NCBI GenBank assembly: GCA_027296805.1
Contig: JAPUIR010000219.1
Span: 1 to 16,769 of the forward strand
From: Chloroflexota bacterium
GTDB taxonomy: Bacteria > Chloroflexota > Dehalococcoidia > Bin125
Direction of reading: 5' to 3'
DNA: 16,769 nt
In this document: positions 6,535 to 14,614 of the stretch, in pieces
Layout: every line of letters starts with the position of its first letter
Numbering within the stretch: position 1 is the stretch's first letter
Made by a program: the position numbers and the translations under genes
Notes under the pieces: model-generated
Seen by the model: only the letters and a program-made list of their open reading frames with translations
The model's database searches: none
What the model was told of the DNA's origin: nothing

Positions 6535-7560
6535 TTACAGCGACGCCCCGACCTTGGCAGCGAGGTCGCCGACGCGGACGGAGTACGCCCACTCGTTGTC
6601 GTACCAGGAGACCACCTTCACCTGGGTGCCATTGAGGACCATGGTGCTGAGGGCGTCGATTACGGAGCTGTAGGGGCTGCCCCGGAAGTCGCTGGAGACG
6701 AGGGGCTCCTCTTCGTAGTCGATGATGCCAAAGAGCGGACCCTCGCGGTCCTCGGCGGCCTTCTTGAAGGCGGCGTTGATCTCCTCGACGGAGGTGGCGC
6801 GCTCGGCGTCGATGACCAGATCGACGACGGAGACGGTGGTCGTGGGCACCCGGTAGGCCATGCCGTTGAGCTTGCCATCGAGGTGGGGCAGGACGCGGCC
6901 CACGGCCCGAGCGGCCCCGGTGCTGGTGGGGATGATGTTGGCGCCGGCGGCGCGGGCGCGCCGCAGGTCTGAGTGCACGGTGTCCAGGATGGACTGGTCG
7001 TTGGTGTACGCGTGGATCGTGGACATGATCCCGCTTTTGATGCCCACGGTCTCGTCCAGGACCTTGACGACGGGAGCGAGGCAGTTTGTGGTGCAGGACG
7101 CGTTCGAGATCACGTGATGCTTCGCGGGGTCGTAGGCGTCGTCGTTGACGCCCAGGACGACCGTAAGGTCCTCATTGCTGGCGGGGGCGGAGATGATGAC
7201 TTTCTTGGGCCCGTTGGCCAGGTGGCCCTTGGCGATCTCACCGTTGGTGAAGAAGCCCGTCGACTCCACCACGACCTGCACACCGTAGTCGCCCCAAGGG
7301 ATCTTCGAGGGGTCGCGCTCGGACAGCACTTCGATGCGGTGCCCGTCGATGATGAGCGCGCTGTCTTCGACCTCCACCGTGCCGGGATAGCGGCCGTAGT
7401 TCGTGTCGTACTTGAACAGGTGGGCGTTGGTCGCCGTGTCCGTGAGGTCGTTGACCGCCACGACATCGAGGTCGTTCTCGTGAAAGTCGAGGATTCCCTT
7501 GAGTACCTGACGGCCGATCCGGCCGAAGCCGTTGATCCCGATTTTGGTGACCATATCCAT
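6535..7560 (-). CDS. gap: Glyceraldehyde-3-phosphate dehydrogenase
   Basis: This 341-residue, full-length phosphorylating GAPDH performs the NAD-linked oxidation step of glycolysis. The dinucleotide loop is INGFGRIGR (9-17), and the acidic residue after the second strand (VVAVNDL) fits NAD preference. The catalytic block SNASCTTNC carries C156, with partner H183 in [20 protein letters not shown] and [10 protein letters not shown] are also intact. ATG at 7560 is listed, but ATG at 7554 gives [11 protein letters not shown] and a better distance from the AGAAGGGG ribosome site, so the true start may be the second. No pgk or tpiA adjoins it, unlike the common gap-pgk-tpi cluster. A 5-bp hairpin (7600-7613) without a T-run lies in the 58-base gap upstream. 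Confidence 0.97.
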   Translation of the reverse strand: MDMVTKIGINGFGRIGRQVLKGILDFHENDLDVVAVNDLTDTATNAHLFKYDTNYGRYPGTVEVEDSALIIDGHRIEVLSERDPSKIPWGDYGVQVVVESTGFFTNGEIAKGHLANGPKKVIISAPASNEDLTVVLGVNDDAYDPAKHHVISNASCTTNCLAPVVKVLDETVGIKSGIMSTIHAYTNDQSILDTVHSDLRRARAAGANIIPTSTGAARAVGRVLPHLDGKLNGMAYRVPTTTVSVVDLVIDAERATSVEEINAAFKKAAEDREGPLFGIIDYEEEPLVSSDFRGSPYSSVIDALSTMVLNGTQVKVVSWYDNEWAYSVRVGDLAAKVGASL

Positions 7561-7618
7561 TCACCCCTTCTGGTGGAAGGTTCCCAGACCCACAGCGTGC
7601 GGGCAATCGCCCGGAATG

Positions 7619-8515
7619 CTAGAGCAGCAGCGACTTGGGTGCGCCGCCCGGCTGTCTGCGGAATTGATGCACAAGCATGCGCTGGCGGCCGGCGCGCTTG
7701 AGCCACTCCACGCGGCAGCGGTCGGGGGCGTCCAGGAGCGTGGCGGCGCGGCGGTGAAGGTCGTGGTAGGCGGCGCGGTGGTCTGCATCAACCGCGAACA
7801 GGTCGCGGCCGATGGCGAAGCGGGTCTGTCGATCCTGGATCACGATCTGCCAGCCGAATAAGAGTTGGCCCCAACCGAAGTGGAATGCGCGATCGCCCCA
7901 GTTGAGCGCGATCTTCTTGCGGTTCGACTCGGGCGCCACGAGCAGCGCGGAGGCTCCGAAGTGGGGGCGCGCAAGCTCGCTCGCCGCGCGATAGATCGCG
8001 GAGAGCGTCTCGCTCTGCGCGATCTGCTGGCCCGCCATGTATTGCCCCAGACCGACGTCTGTGGCGCCGAGTTCAATGTCTGGTTCGAACGCCTCACGCA
8101 GCCAGGCCTCGTAGTCGGCCTGTTCGCTGCCGACCACGGCCTGCTCCGCGCCAAGCCACTCCAATGAGGCGCGGATCAGGGGTGGCCCCGAGCTGTAGGC
8201 GCCCCATGCCGTCATGCGCAGCAGGTCGAGGCCGGTCGTGTAAATGCGCGACCAGAGCAGCAAGGCCGACGCGTAGCGCTGGTTGCGAAAGCTCGAGGGG
8301 TAGGACTGCTCCACGATCCGTCGCTGGAGGGTGAAGGCCTCGATCAGCCAGTCCATCTCCGCACGTAGGGCGAACGAGGTTTCACGGTAAGCGTCGCGGA
8401 CTTGGGCGGGTTCGCTGTCGGACGGCTTGGGCAAGGTGGGGTCTTGGGGCGGAAACGTGATGGGGGAGACGCGCTGTGGCGGCGGATCGCCCTGGGTCAG
8501 GTGTCCCGGACTCAC
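7619..8515 (-). CDS. Uncharacterised protein, 298 aa, third gene of the DinB cassette
   Basis: I do not recognise this family. Start is GTG at 8515: it overlaps the previous gene's stop as GTGA, and AAGGA stands six bases upstream. The frame stays open further upstream, but that extension overlaps the 190-aa gene and is Pro/Arg-rich nonsense. Residues 1-36 are proline-rich and probably disordered. The rest looks like a compact, mostly helical soluble protein. It has an arginine- and tyrosine-rich segment (RNQRYASALLLWSRIYTTG, 77-95), a helix GPPLIRASLEWLGAEQAV (110-127) and an aromatic-rich stretch (NWGDRAFHFGWGQLLFGW, 205-222). The helix faintly recalls HEPN-like or DUF5677-like proteins, but this is not evidence of function. 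No signal peptide or clear membrane span is seen. Confidence 0.75.
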   Translation of the reverse strand: MSPGHLTQGDPPPQRVSPITFPPQDPTLPKPSDSEPAQVRDAYRETSFALRAEMDWLIEAFTLQRRIVEQSYPSSFRNQRYASALLLWSRIYTTGLDLLRMTAWGAYSSGPPLIRASLEWLGAEQAVVGSEQADYEAWLREAFEPDIELGATDVGLGQYMAGQQIAQSETLSAIYRAASELARPHFGASALLVAPESNRKKIALNWGDRAFHFGWGQLLFGWQIVIQDRQTRFAIGRDLFAVDADHRAAYHDLHRRAATLLDAPDRCRVEWLKRAGRQRMLVHQFRRQPGGAPKSLLL

Positions 8516-9084
8516 AATGGGTCCTTGCCGGTCGTCGCCAGGTTCGACCGGGCGTCGTCCGACGGCGTGATAGCCGATCGGAGGAACGCTTGCAGCCGTG
8601 TCTGTTGCGCGTCGATGAAGGCTCGGTCGGGATGCCAGCGCCAGAACTCGCGCACGGCCTCCAAGGTTGACCAGATCGATCCTCCCTGCTCGCCAGCCTG
8701 GTGGATACAGCGCCGCGCGACGTCGTCCGCGGTCCATTGCAGCGGCCGTTTCCCATCTAGCGCCTGGGTCATCATGGTGATGGCGCGAAACCAACGGTCG
8801 ATCGTGTCGAACGGCGTTTTCTGGTCCTGGAGGTGCGCGCGCAAAGCTTGCACCTCCGGCATGTCGGCGGCGCGTGGTGGGGCGCGGTCGGGGGTGGGGA
8901 CCGCCTGGGGACCGTCGTCGTCGGGCAGGCCATCGAGGGCGTCCTGGAGCTGGGACGGATCGATCTTGCGCAGGCGCATGTAGAGCGGCTGCCCGGTTGT
9001 CTCGCCGGACCACCAGTCCGCCACTAAATCGCCCGACCTCTCTTGGACCACGTCCGGCTCCGGCTCCGTCAGCGATTCACTCAT
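8512..9084 (-). CDS. Uncharacterised protein, 190 aa, second gene of the DinB cassette
   Basis: I do not recognise this family. ATG at 9084 overlaps the DinB-gene stop (ATGA), and the TGA stop overlaps the next GTG. This double 4-nt overlap strongly supports a real, co-translated gene. The first 30 residues are acidic (MSESLTEPEPDVVQE). A Pro/Asp-rich linker sits near 50-70. The C-terminal half (about 75-175) appears helical and tryptophan-rich, with FDTIDRWFRAITMM, LQWTADDVARR and EAVREFWRWHPDRAF. There is one cysteine, no membrane span and no recognised catalytic motif. It may form a complex with its two neighbours, which is inferred only from gene order and overlap. Confidence 0.75.
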   Translation of the reverse strand: MSESLTEPEPDVVQERSGDLVADWWSGETTGQPLYMRLRKIDPSQLQDALDGLPDDDGPQAVPTPDRAPPRAADMPEVQALRAHLQDQKTPFDTIDRWFRAITMMTQALDGKRPLQWTADDVARRCIHQAGEQGGSIWSTLEAVREFWRWHPDRAFIDAQQTRLQAFLRSAITPSDDARSNLATTGKDPL

Positions 9085-9659
9085 CGATCCGGGGACCCTT
9101 CTTGACGCTGAAGCGCCTCCAGGACGGGATCGTCGGCGAGCCAGGACTGGAAGTCCGGGTGGGTGGCGAGATCGGGCAGCGCGCTTAACATCGCGCGGGC
9201 GTGAATCATGTCGTGCTTGCTCCAGCGCTGGAGCCAGAGCCGCAGCGGGATCAGGCCGGGTTCGCGGCGCTCGTCGCCGCTGTGGTGGATCTCACGGCGG
9301 AGGGCGGAGTCATCAAGCGCGGCGAGCAGATCGAGGCTGCGTTCGCGCAGGCCCGCCATTTCGCGGCGCAGGGTCTCGGGCGGATGTCCTGCGCGGCGAA
9401 CGACCTGCTCTTCGTTCCAGGCGTCGCTGCCCAAGGCGCCCGGCTGCGGCGCGTCGTCGGCCGGTTGGAGGTAGGCGATCAGGACTTGGTCATAGGACGC
9501 GATGTGGGCGATGTGGTCGCCGACGGTCCAGCCCCCCTCAGCGGTGGGTTGATCGAGCTTGGCGCCGCGGCAGAGCACACAGAGTGCGTCGAACATGGCC
9601 CGGTTCGCGTCTAACTCGTCGAGTAGGTTGGCGATGACCGCCGGGACCTGATCACGCAT
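9081..9659 (-). CDS. DinB-fold metal-binding protein (DinB/maleylpyruvate isomerase-like)
   Basis: This 192-residue protein has the layout of the DinB_2/MDMPI_N four-helix bundle. The metal triad is visible: H49 in WTVGDHIAHI and the pair H149/H153 in WSKHDMIHARAM. Family members bind a divalent metal. Those with known activity are thiol-cofactor S-transferases or hydrolases (bacillithiol, mycothiol), but most, including stress-inducible DinB proteins, are uncharacterised. It lies 33 bases downstream of eno and is the first of three genes joined by 4-nt overlaps. ATG 9659 has GGAGG at about 10 bases and GGAAGG closer. The fold call is good; the substrate is unknown. Confidence 0.85.
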   Translation of the reverse strand: MRDQVPAVIANLLDELDANRAMFDALCVLCRGAKLDQPTAEGGWTVGDHIAHIASYDQVLIAYLQPADDAPQPGALGSDAWNEEQVVRRAGHPPETLRREMAGLRERSLDLLAALDDSALRREIHHSGDERREPGLIPLRLWLQRWSKHDMIHARAMLSALPDLATHPDFQSWLADDPVLEALQRQEGSPDR

Positions 9660-9692
9660 TGGCCTTCCGCCTCCAAGCGCCTGTGAGTGGCG

Positions 9693-11084
<1,392 letters not shown>

Positions 11085-11996
11085 TCAGCGGGCGCGCGGA
11101 TGGGCCTTGTCGTAGACGCGGCGGACGTGATCGTTCGTGAGCTGGGTGTAGACCTGCGTCGTGGAAATGTTGGCGTGCCCCAGCAGTTCCTGGACGCTGC
11201 GCAAGGGCGCACCGCCGCGCAGCATGTGCGTGGCGAAGGAGTGGCGCAGGGTGTGCGGGGTGACGTCGCTCGAGATCTGTGCCTGTCGGGCGTAGTTCTT
11301 GAGGATCAGCCAGAAGCCCTGGCGCGTCAGCCGCTCGCCTCGGCGGTTGATGAAGAGCGCCTTTTCGCGCCGGGAGCGGGCCAGCTCCGGCCGCGCCTCT
11401 TGGAGGTAGATGCGCAGGGCGTGTACCGCCTGATCGTGAATGGGGATCAGGCGTTCCTTGCCGCCCTTGCCCTTGCAACGGACGGTGGCTTTGTTCTGAT
11501 GCAGCTCGATGCTGTCGAGGTCCAGCGAGACCAACTCGCTGACCCGCATGCCGGTGGCGTAGAGCAGCTCCAGCATCGCCTTATCGCGCTTGGCCTCCGG
11601 GGTGGAGCGCTTGCGCGGCTGTTCCAGCAACTCGTCGACCTCGCGCACGGTGAGCGCCTTGGGCAGCGTCTTGCCGACACGAGGGGAGGAGAGGGACTCG
11701 GTGGGGTCGGACGGGACTAGCCCTTCAGCGGTGAGATAGTTGAAGAAGCTTTTGACGGCGGCGACCTTGCGGGCGACGGTCGCGTCGGCGTAGTCCTTGT
11801 CGCGCAGATGCTGCACGTAGCCTTGGAGGACGGCGGGGTTGACGTCGCACCATTCGGCCTGCGTGCCGTTGGAACACGTCGTATGGACGAACTGCCGGAA
11901 CTGTTCCAGATCGTTACGGTAGGCCGAGATCGTGTTTGCGGCGGAACCCTTCTCCACGGACATAAAAGTCAGGAAATGCTTGACCTGCGTATCCAT
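11085..11996 (-). CDS. xerD: Tyrosine recombinase, XerD/XerC type
   Basis: This 303-residue protein has an N-terminal SAM-like core-binding domain (about 1-95) and a C-terminal catalytic domain (about 110-300). The catalytic set is complete: R151 in ATGMRVSEL, K177 in KGKGGKER, H248 and R251 in PHTLRHSFATH, H274 in LLGHANIS and nucleophile Y283 in TQVYTQL. Length and motifs fit the Xer proteins that resolve chromosome dimers at dif rather than phage integrases, and the housekeeping context agrees. Start is ATG 11996, with GAGGA eight bases upstream; an in-frame TTG at 12011 would place that site inside the gene. XerC and XerD are hard to tell apart by eye. It has its own candidate promoter and terminator, so it is probably a single-gene transcript. 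Confidence 0.93.
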   Translation of the reverse strand: MDTQVKHFLTFMSVEKGSAANTISAYRNDLEQFRQFVHTTCSNGTQAEWCDVNPAVLQGYVQHLRDKDYADATVARKVAAVKSFFNYLTAEGLVPSDPTESLSSPRVGKTLPKALTVREVDELLEQPRKRSTPEAKRDKAMLELLYATGMRVSELVSLDLDSIELHQNKATVRCKGKGGKERLIPIHDQAVHALRIYLQEARPELARSRREKALFINRRGERLTRQGFWLILKNYARQAQISSDVTPHTLRHSFATHMLRGGAPLRSVQELLGHANISTTQVYTQLTNDHVRRVYDKAHPRAR

Positions 11997-12041
11997 GAAC
12001 GGGGTCCTCAATCGGTGATGAGATTCAACGTGTTGGGCGGA

Positions 12042-12069
12042 ATCATAGGTGCCGGGAATTTCCCGTCAC
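12042..12069 (-). promoter_or_regulatory. Candidate promoter of the xer gene
   Basis: On the minus strand, GTGACG (12069-12064, four of six to TTGACA) and TATGAT (12047-12042, five of six) are separated by 16 bases. The predicted start is near 12035, about 40 bases ahead of the ATG. Confidence 0.5.
12053..12065. promoter_or_regulatory. Palindrome within the xer promoter spacer, possible operator
   Basis: CGGGAA and TTCCCG flank a single central base, giving a 13-base near-perfect palindrome lying between the proposed -35 and -10 boxes. Its place would suit a repressor site. It does not match a LexA box I know. Confidence 0.35.
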
Positions 12070-12083
12070 AGCCGATCCGCACC

Positions 12084-12140
12084 GCCTTTCCACGTTGTCC
12101 ACGGCTAATCCTCAGAATTCGTGGCCAGATATGGAAAGGC
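12084..12140. repeat. Large interrupted inverted repeat in the uvrC-xer gap
   Basis: GCCTTTCCA (12084-12092) pairs perfectly with TGGAAAGGC (12132-12140). Inside it, CCACG (12099-12103) pairs with CGTGG (12120-12124), with small internal loops between the stems and a 16-base terminal loop. No T-run follows on either strand, so it is not a plain terminator. Confidence 0.6.
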
Positions 12141-12309
12141 CCGGCTGAGCATCTCATTGGTTCGCCTGCTGTTCACGTCGTGGCATCACCACATTCTCTC
12201 GAAATCCATGGCTCTCTCCGCCCGAGCAGTGAGGGCCCAACGGCCCAAACGGGGCTTCGCGGCGCCGCGCTACTCTACATAAAGATGGACGGTCGGTCGA
12301 ACAGGAAGC

Positions 12310-14310
12310 CTAGAGCGCGGCCTGGACGGCTTTGGCGAGCTTCGGCGTCAGTCCGGGAGTGGCCGCGATCTCTTCGACGCTCGCGGCGCGAACGCCTTTG
12401 AGGGAGCCGAACTTCCGCAGTAACGCCTTCTTCTTCTTGGGGCCGATACCGCCCACCGTATCGAGGGGGCTGGAGAGGCTGCGCTTGCCGCGCAGGGTGC
12501 GGTGATAGGTGATGGCGAAGCGGTGCGCTTCGTCGCGGATGCGTTGGACGAGGTAGAGGCCCTGCGAGCGTCGGTCGAGGCGGATGGGGTCGCGCGAGTC
12601 GACGACGAATAGCTCCTCCTCGCGTTTCGCCAGGCCGGCTAGGGGGACATCGTCCACCCCCAGGTTGCGCAGTTGATCGTGAGCGGCCGAGAGTTGGCCC
12701 TTGCCTCCATCGACGATGACGAGATCGGGCAGGGCCTCCCAGCCCTCCTTGGAGCGCACGGCGACGGCGGCGTCCTCGGCGGCCTGCGCCGTCTCCTCCC
12801 AGCCGTTGTCTTCGACGGGCACCCCTTCCGCGTTGGGGCTGACGTCTTCGATGCGAAATTCGTGCGGGATCTCGCGCTGCTCGGGCGTCGCGGGCTCCCG
12901 GTCGCGCTGTGCCTGGCGCTCCTTGGCCAGGCGCGTGAAGCGCCGTCGCAGCACCTCGGCCATCGAGGCGAAGTCGTTCGGTCCCTCCACGGTCCGGATC
13001 TTGAAGCGGCGGTACTCGCGAGGTGCGGGCTGTCCGTCAAGGAAGACGACCATACTGGCGACCGAATCTGAGCCTTGGATGTTGGAGATGTCGTAGCACT
13101 CGATGCGGCCCGGCGGGGCGGAGAGATTGAGGGCGTCTTCCAACTCGGAGAGGGCGGCGGTCGTCTTGCCCGCGTCGGCCATCCACTTCACGCGGTGCAT
13201 CTGGAGCGACTCGCCGGCATTGGCACCGGCCATCTCCACCAGGCGCCGCTTCTCGCCACGCTCCGGCACGCGCACCTCCACGTGGGAGCCGCGCGTCGTG
13301 CTGAGCCACTGCTGAATCAGCTCGTGTTCCGCGATCTCGTGCGGCACGAGGATTAGGCGGGGGATGAGGGACGCGCTCTCGTAGAACTGTTTGAGGAACG
13401 AGCCCAGAACGTCGGCGGGGGTTTCATCCTTGGTCCCCGCCAGGACGAAGTCGTCGCGGCCGGTCATCTTCTGGCCGCGCACGAAGAAGACCTGGACCAC
13501 GGCGTCGTCGCCGTCCTGGGCGATGCCGAAGACATCGATATCGGCCCGTTCGACTTGGGCCGTGACCTGCTCTTCGGTTACGCGCTCGACGGCCTTGAGC
13601 TGGTCGCGGATCTGGGCCGCTCGCTCGAAGTCCAGGCCCTCGGCGGCGGCGTGCATCTGGCGGCGCAGGTCGCGCAAGACGATGTCGGTGCGCCCGTCGA
13701 GGAAGAGGATGACGTTGTCGACGACCTCGCGGTACTCCTCCGGCGTGCAATAGGACGTGCAGGGGGCGATGCAGCGGTTGATGTAGTAGTCCAGACAAGG
13801 CCGGGGATCGGTTCCAGTGATCTGTTTCGTGCAAGAGCGCCAGGGGAAGAGCTTCTTGACGAGGTCCAGGGTCGTGCGGACGGAGCGGGCGTTGGCGTAG
13901 GGGCCGAAGTAGCGGGCACCGTCGCGCTCCACCCGTCGGGTGATGTAGACCCGGGGCCAGGCTTCGGTCACGTCGACTTTGAGAAACGGGTAGTGCTTGT
14001 CGTCCTTCAAACGCACGTTGAAGAGGGGCTGATGGCGCTTGCAGAGGGTGGCCTCCAGGTGCAAGGCCTCTTGCTCCGTATTGGTGACGATGTGCTCCAG
14101 CTCGGCGATCCGGCTCGCCAGGACGCGCGTCTTGCCCTCCAACGAGCGCGGGGAGCCGAAGTAGGAGCGCACGCGGGAGCGCAGATTAGCTGCCTTGCCT
14201 ACATAAATGACGTCGCCCTTGGCGTTGCGGAAGAGATACACGCCGGGGCCGGTGGGCAGCGCCCTCACTTGGGGGGCGAGTTTGCTATGGAGGTCGGAGG
14301 TCGGAGTCAT
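12310..14310 (-). CDS. uvrC: Excinuclease ABC subunit C (UvrC)
   Basis: This 666-residue protein makes both incisions in nucleotide excision repair with UvrA and UvrB. Domains in order are: GIY-YIG nuclease (about 15-100; GVY at 23-25, YVG at 36-38); cysteine-rich region (C160, C172, C180, C184, C188); UVR/UvrB-binding helix pair (about 222-248); RNase H-like endonuclease (about 400-610, with D407 in YDISN, D534 in VIVDGGKGQ and H597 in DEAHRFAITYHR); and C-terminal helix-hairpin-helix pair (about 617-666, GGIGPKKKKALL). It is longer than the usual ~600 residues because of a charged insert at about 462-525, inside the RNase H domain. ATG 14310 has AGGGGG very close upstream. A 6-bp hairpin (14330-14344) would lie in its leader. 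Confidence 0.97.
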   Translation of the reverse strand: MTPTSDLHSKLAPQVRALPTGPGVYLFRNAKGDVIYVGKAANLRSRVRSYFGSPRSLEGKTRVLASRIAELEHIVTNTEQEALHLEATLCKRHQPLFNVRLKDDKHYPFLKVDVTEAWPRVYITRRVERDGARYFGPYANARSVRTTLDLVKKLFPWRSCTKQITGTDPRPCLDYYINRCIAPCTSYCTPEEYREVVDNVILFLDGRTDIVLRDLRRQMHAAAEGLDFERAAQIRDQLKAVERVTEEQVTAQVERADIDVFGIAQDGDDAVVQVFFVRGQKMTGRDDFVLAGTKDETPADVLGSFLKQFYESASLIPRLILVPHEIAEHELIQQWLSTTRGSHVEVRVPERGEKRRLVEMAGANAGESLQMHRVKWMADAGKTTAALSELEDALNLSAPPGRIECYDISNIQGSDSVASMVVFLDGQPAPREYRRFKIRTVEGPNDFASMAEVLRRRFTRLAKERQAQRDREPATPEQREIPHEFRIEDVSPNAEGVPVEDNGWEETAQAAEDAAVAVRSKEGWEALPDLVIVDGGKGQLSAAHDQLRNLGVDDVPLAGLAKREEELFVVDSRDPIRLDRRSQGLYLVQRIRDEAHRFAITYHRTLRGKRSLSSPLDTVGGIGPKKKKALLRKFGSLKGVRAASVEEIAATPGLTPKLAKAVQAAL

Positions 14311-14592
14311 CGCCCCCTAACGATAGCTACCCAGCGGGGCTGGGGTGGTGCGAGAGCGGCCGGGTTGACGGGGCGTTGGTGAGCTACGCACTACTCGAAG
14401 GGGGGCGGATCTGGTCCTCCCATCGAGGACGATCGCGATGATCGGCGGGAACCGGCCCCTTCTCGCCGTTCTCCTGGCCCCCGAAGATATTTCGCCGCTC
14501 ATTCCCTCTCCCGCGCGTGTCGATACTCCAGAGGCCACGGGCGGCGTTCCCAAGCGGTGCGTGGGCCTGCGGCGTGTTGGTACAGCTAAAGG
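14311..14592. other. Divergent intergenic region uvrC / GGDEF-EAL gene
   Basis: These 282 bases separate divergent genes. Visible are a CCCAGC-GGG-GCTGGG hairpin (14330-14344) close to the uvrC start, a GTCCTC/GAGGAC hairpin (14414-14430), and a possible small ORF from 14438, listed separately. A TTGACG near 14363 has no well-spaced -10 box, so no promoter is called. I see no known c-di-GMP riboswitch motif. Confidence 0.5.
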
Positions 14593-14614
14593 ATGGCGCG
14601 GTCCTCGCGAATGA
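14438..14614 (+). CDS. Possible small ORF, 58 aa, overlapping the start of the GGDEF-EAL gene
   Basis: ATG at 14438 has GAGGA eight bases upstream and reads 58 codons to TGA at 14612-14614. That stop overlaps the in-frame ATG at 14611 of the GGDEF-EAL gene as ATGA, an arrangement typical of translational coupling. The peptide starts MIGGNRPLLAVLLAPED, is proline-rich in the middle and basic at the end. I recognise no family. Third-position GC is lower than in neighbouring genes, especially in the second half, so it may be chance or a leader ORF rather than a protein gene. Confidence 0.35.
   Translation: MIGGNRPLLAVLLAPEDISPLIPSPARVDTPEATGGVPKRCVGLRRVGTAKGWRGPRE

Larger units (their letters stand above)
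11997..12309. other. uvrC-xer intergenic region, 313 bases
   Basis: This gap looks less GC-rich than the flanking genes. It holds the xer promoter, the 13-base palindrome and the large inverted repeat listed separately. A further GGGCC/GGCCC hairpin near 12235-12248 lacks a T-run, so uvrC has no clear intrinsic terminator. The open frames crossing it lack ribosome sites and run into flanking genes in the wrong frame. Confidence 0.6.

Noticed and set aside
8516..9013. N-terminal extension of the 298-aa gene to 9013
   Set aside because: It overlaps the 190-aa gene almost completely and is low-complexity Arg/Pro sequence. The GTG at 8515 has a good ribosome site and a 4-nt overlap.
11997..12309. 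A dif site next to the recombinase gene
   Set aside because: I looked for two 11-base Xer arms around a 6-base centre. The inverted repeat's spacing does not fit, and no TTATGTTAA-like arm is convincing.
12018..12401. Plus-strand frame through the uvrC-xer gap starting at ATG 12018
   Set aside because: It has no ribosome site, runs into uvrC in antisense, and has no domain-like pattern.
14311..14592. Cyclic-di-GMP riboswitch ahead of the GGDEF-EAL gene
   Set aside because: There are short hairpins, but no GEMM-type conserved core that I can see.
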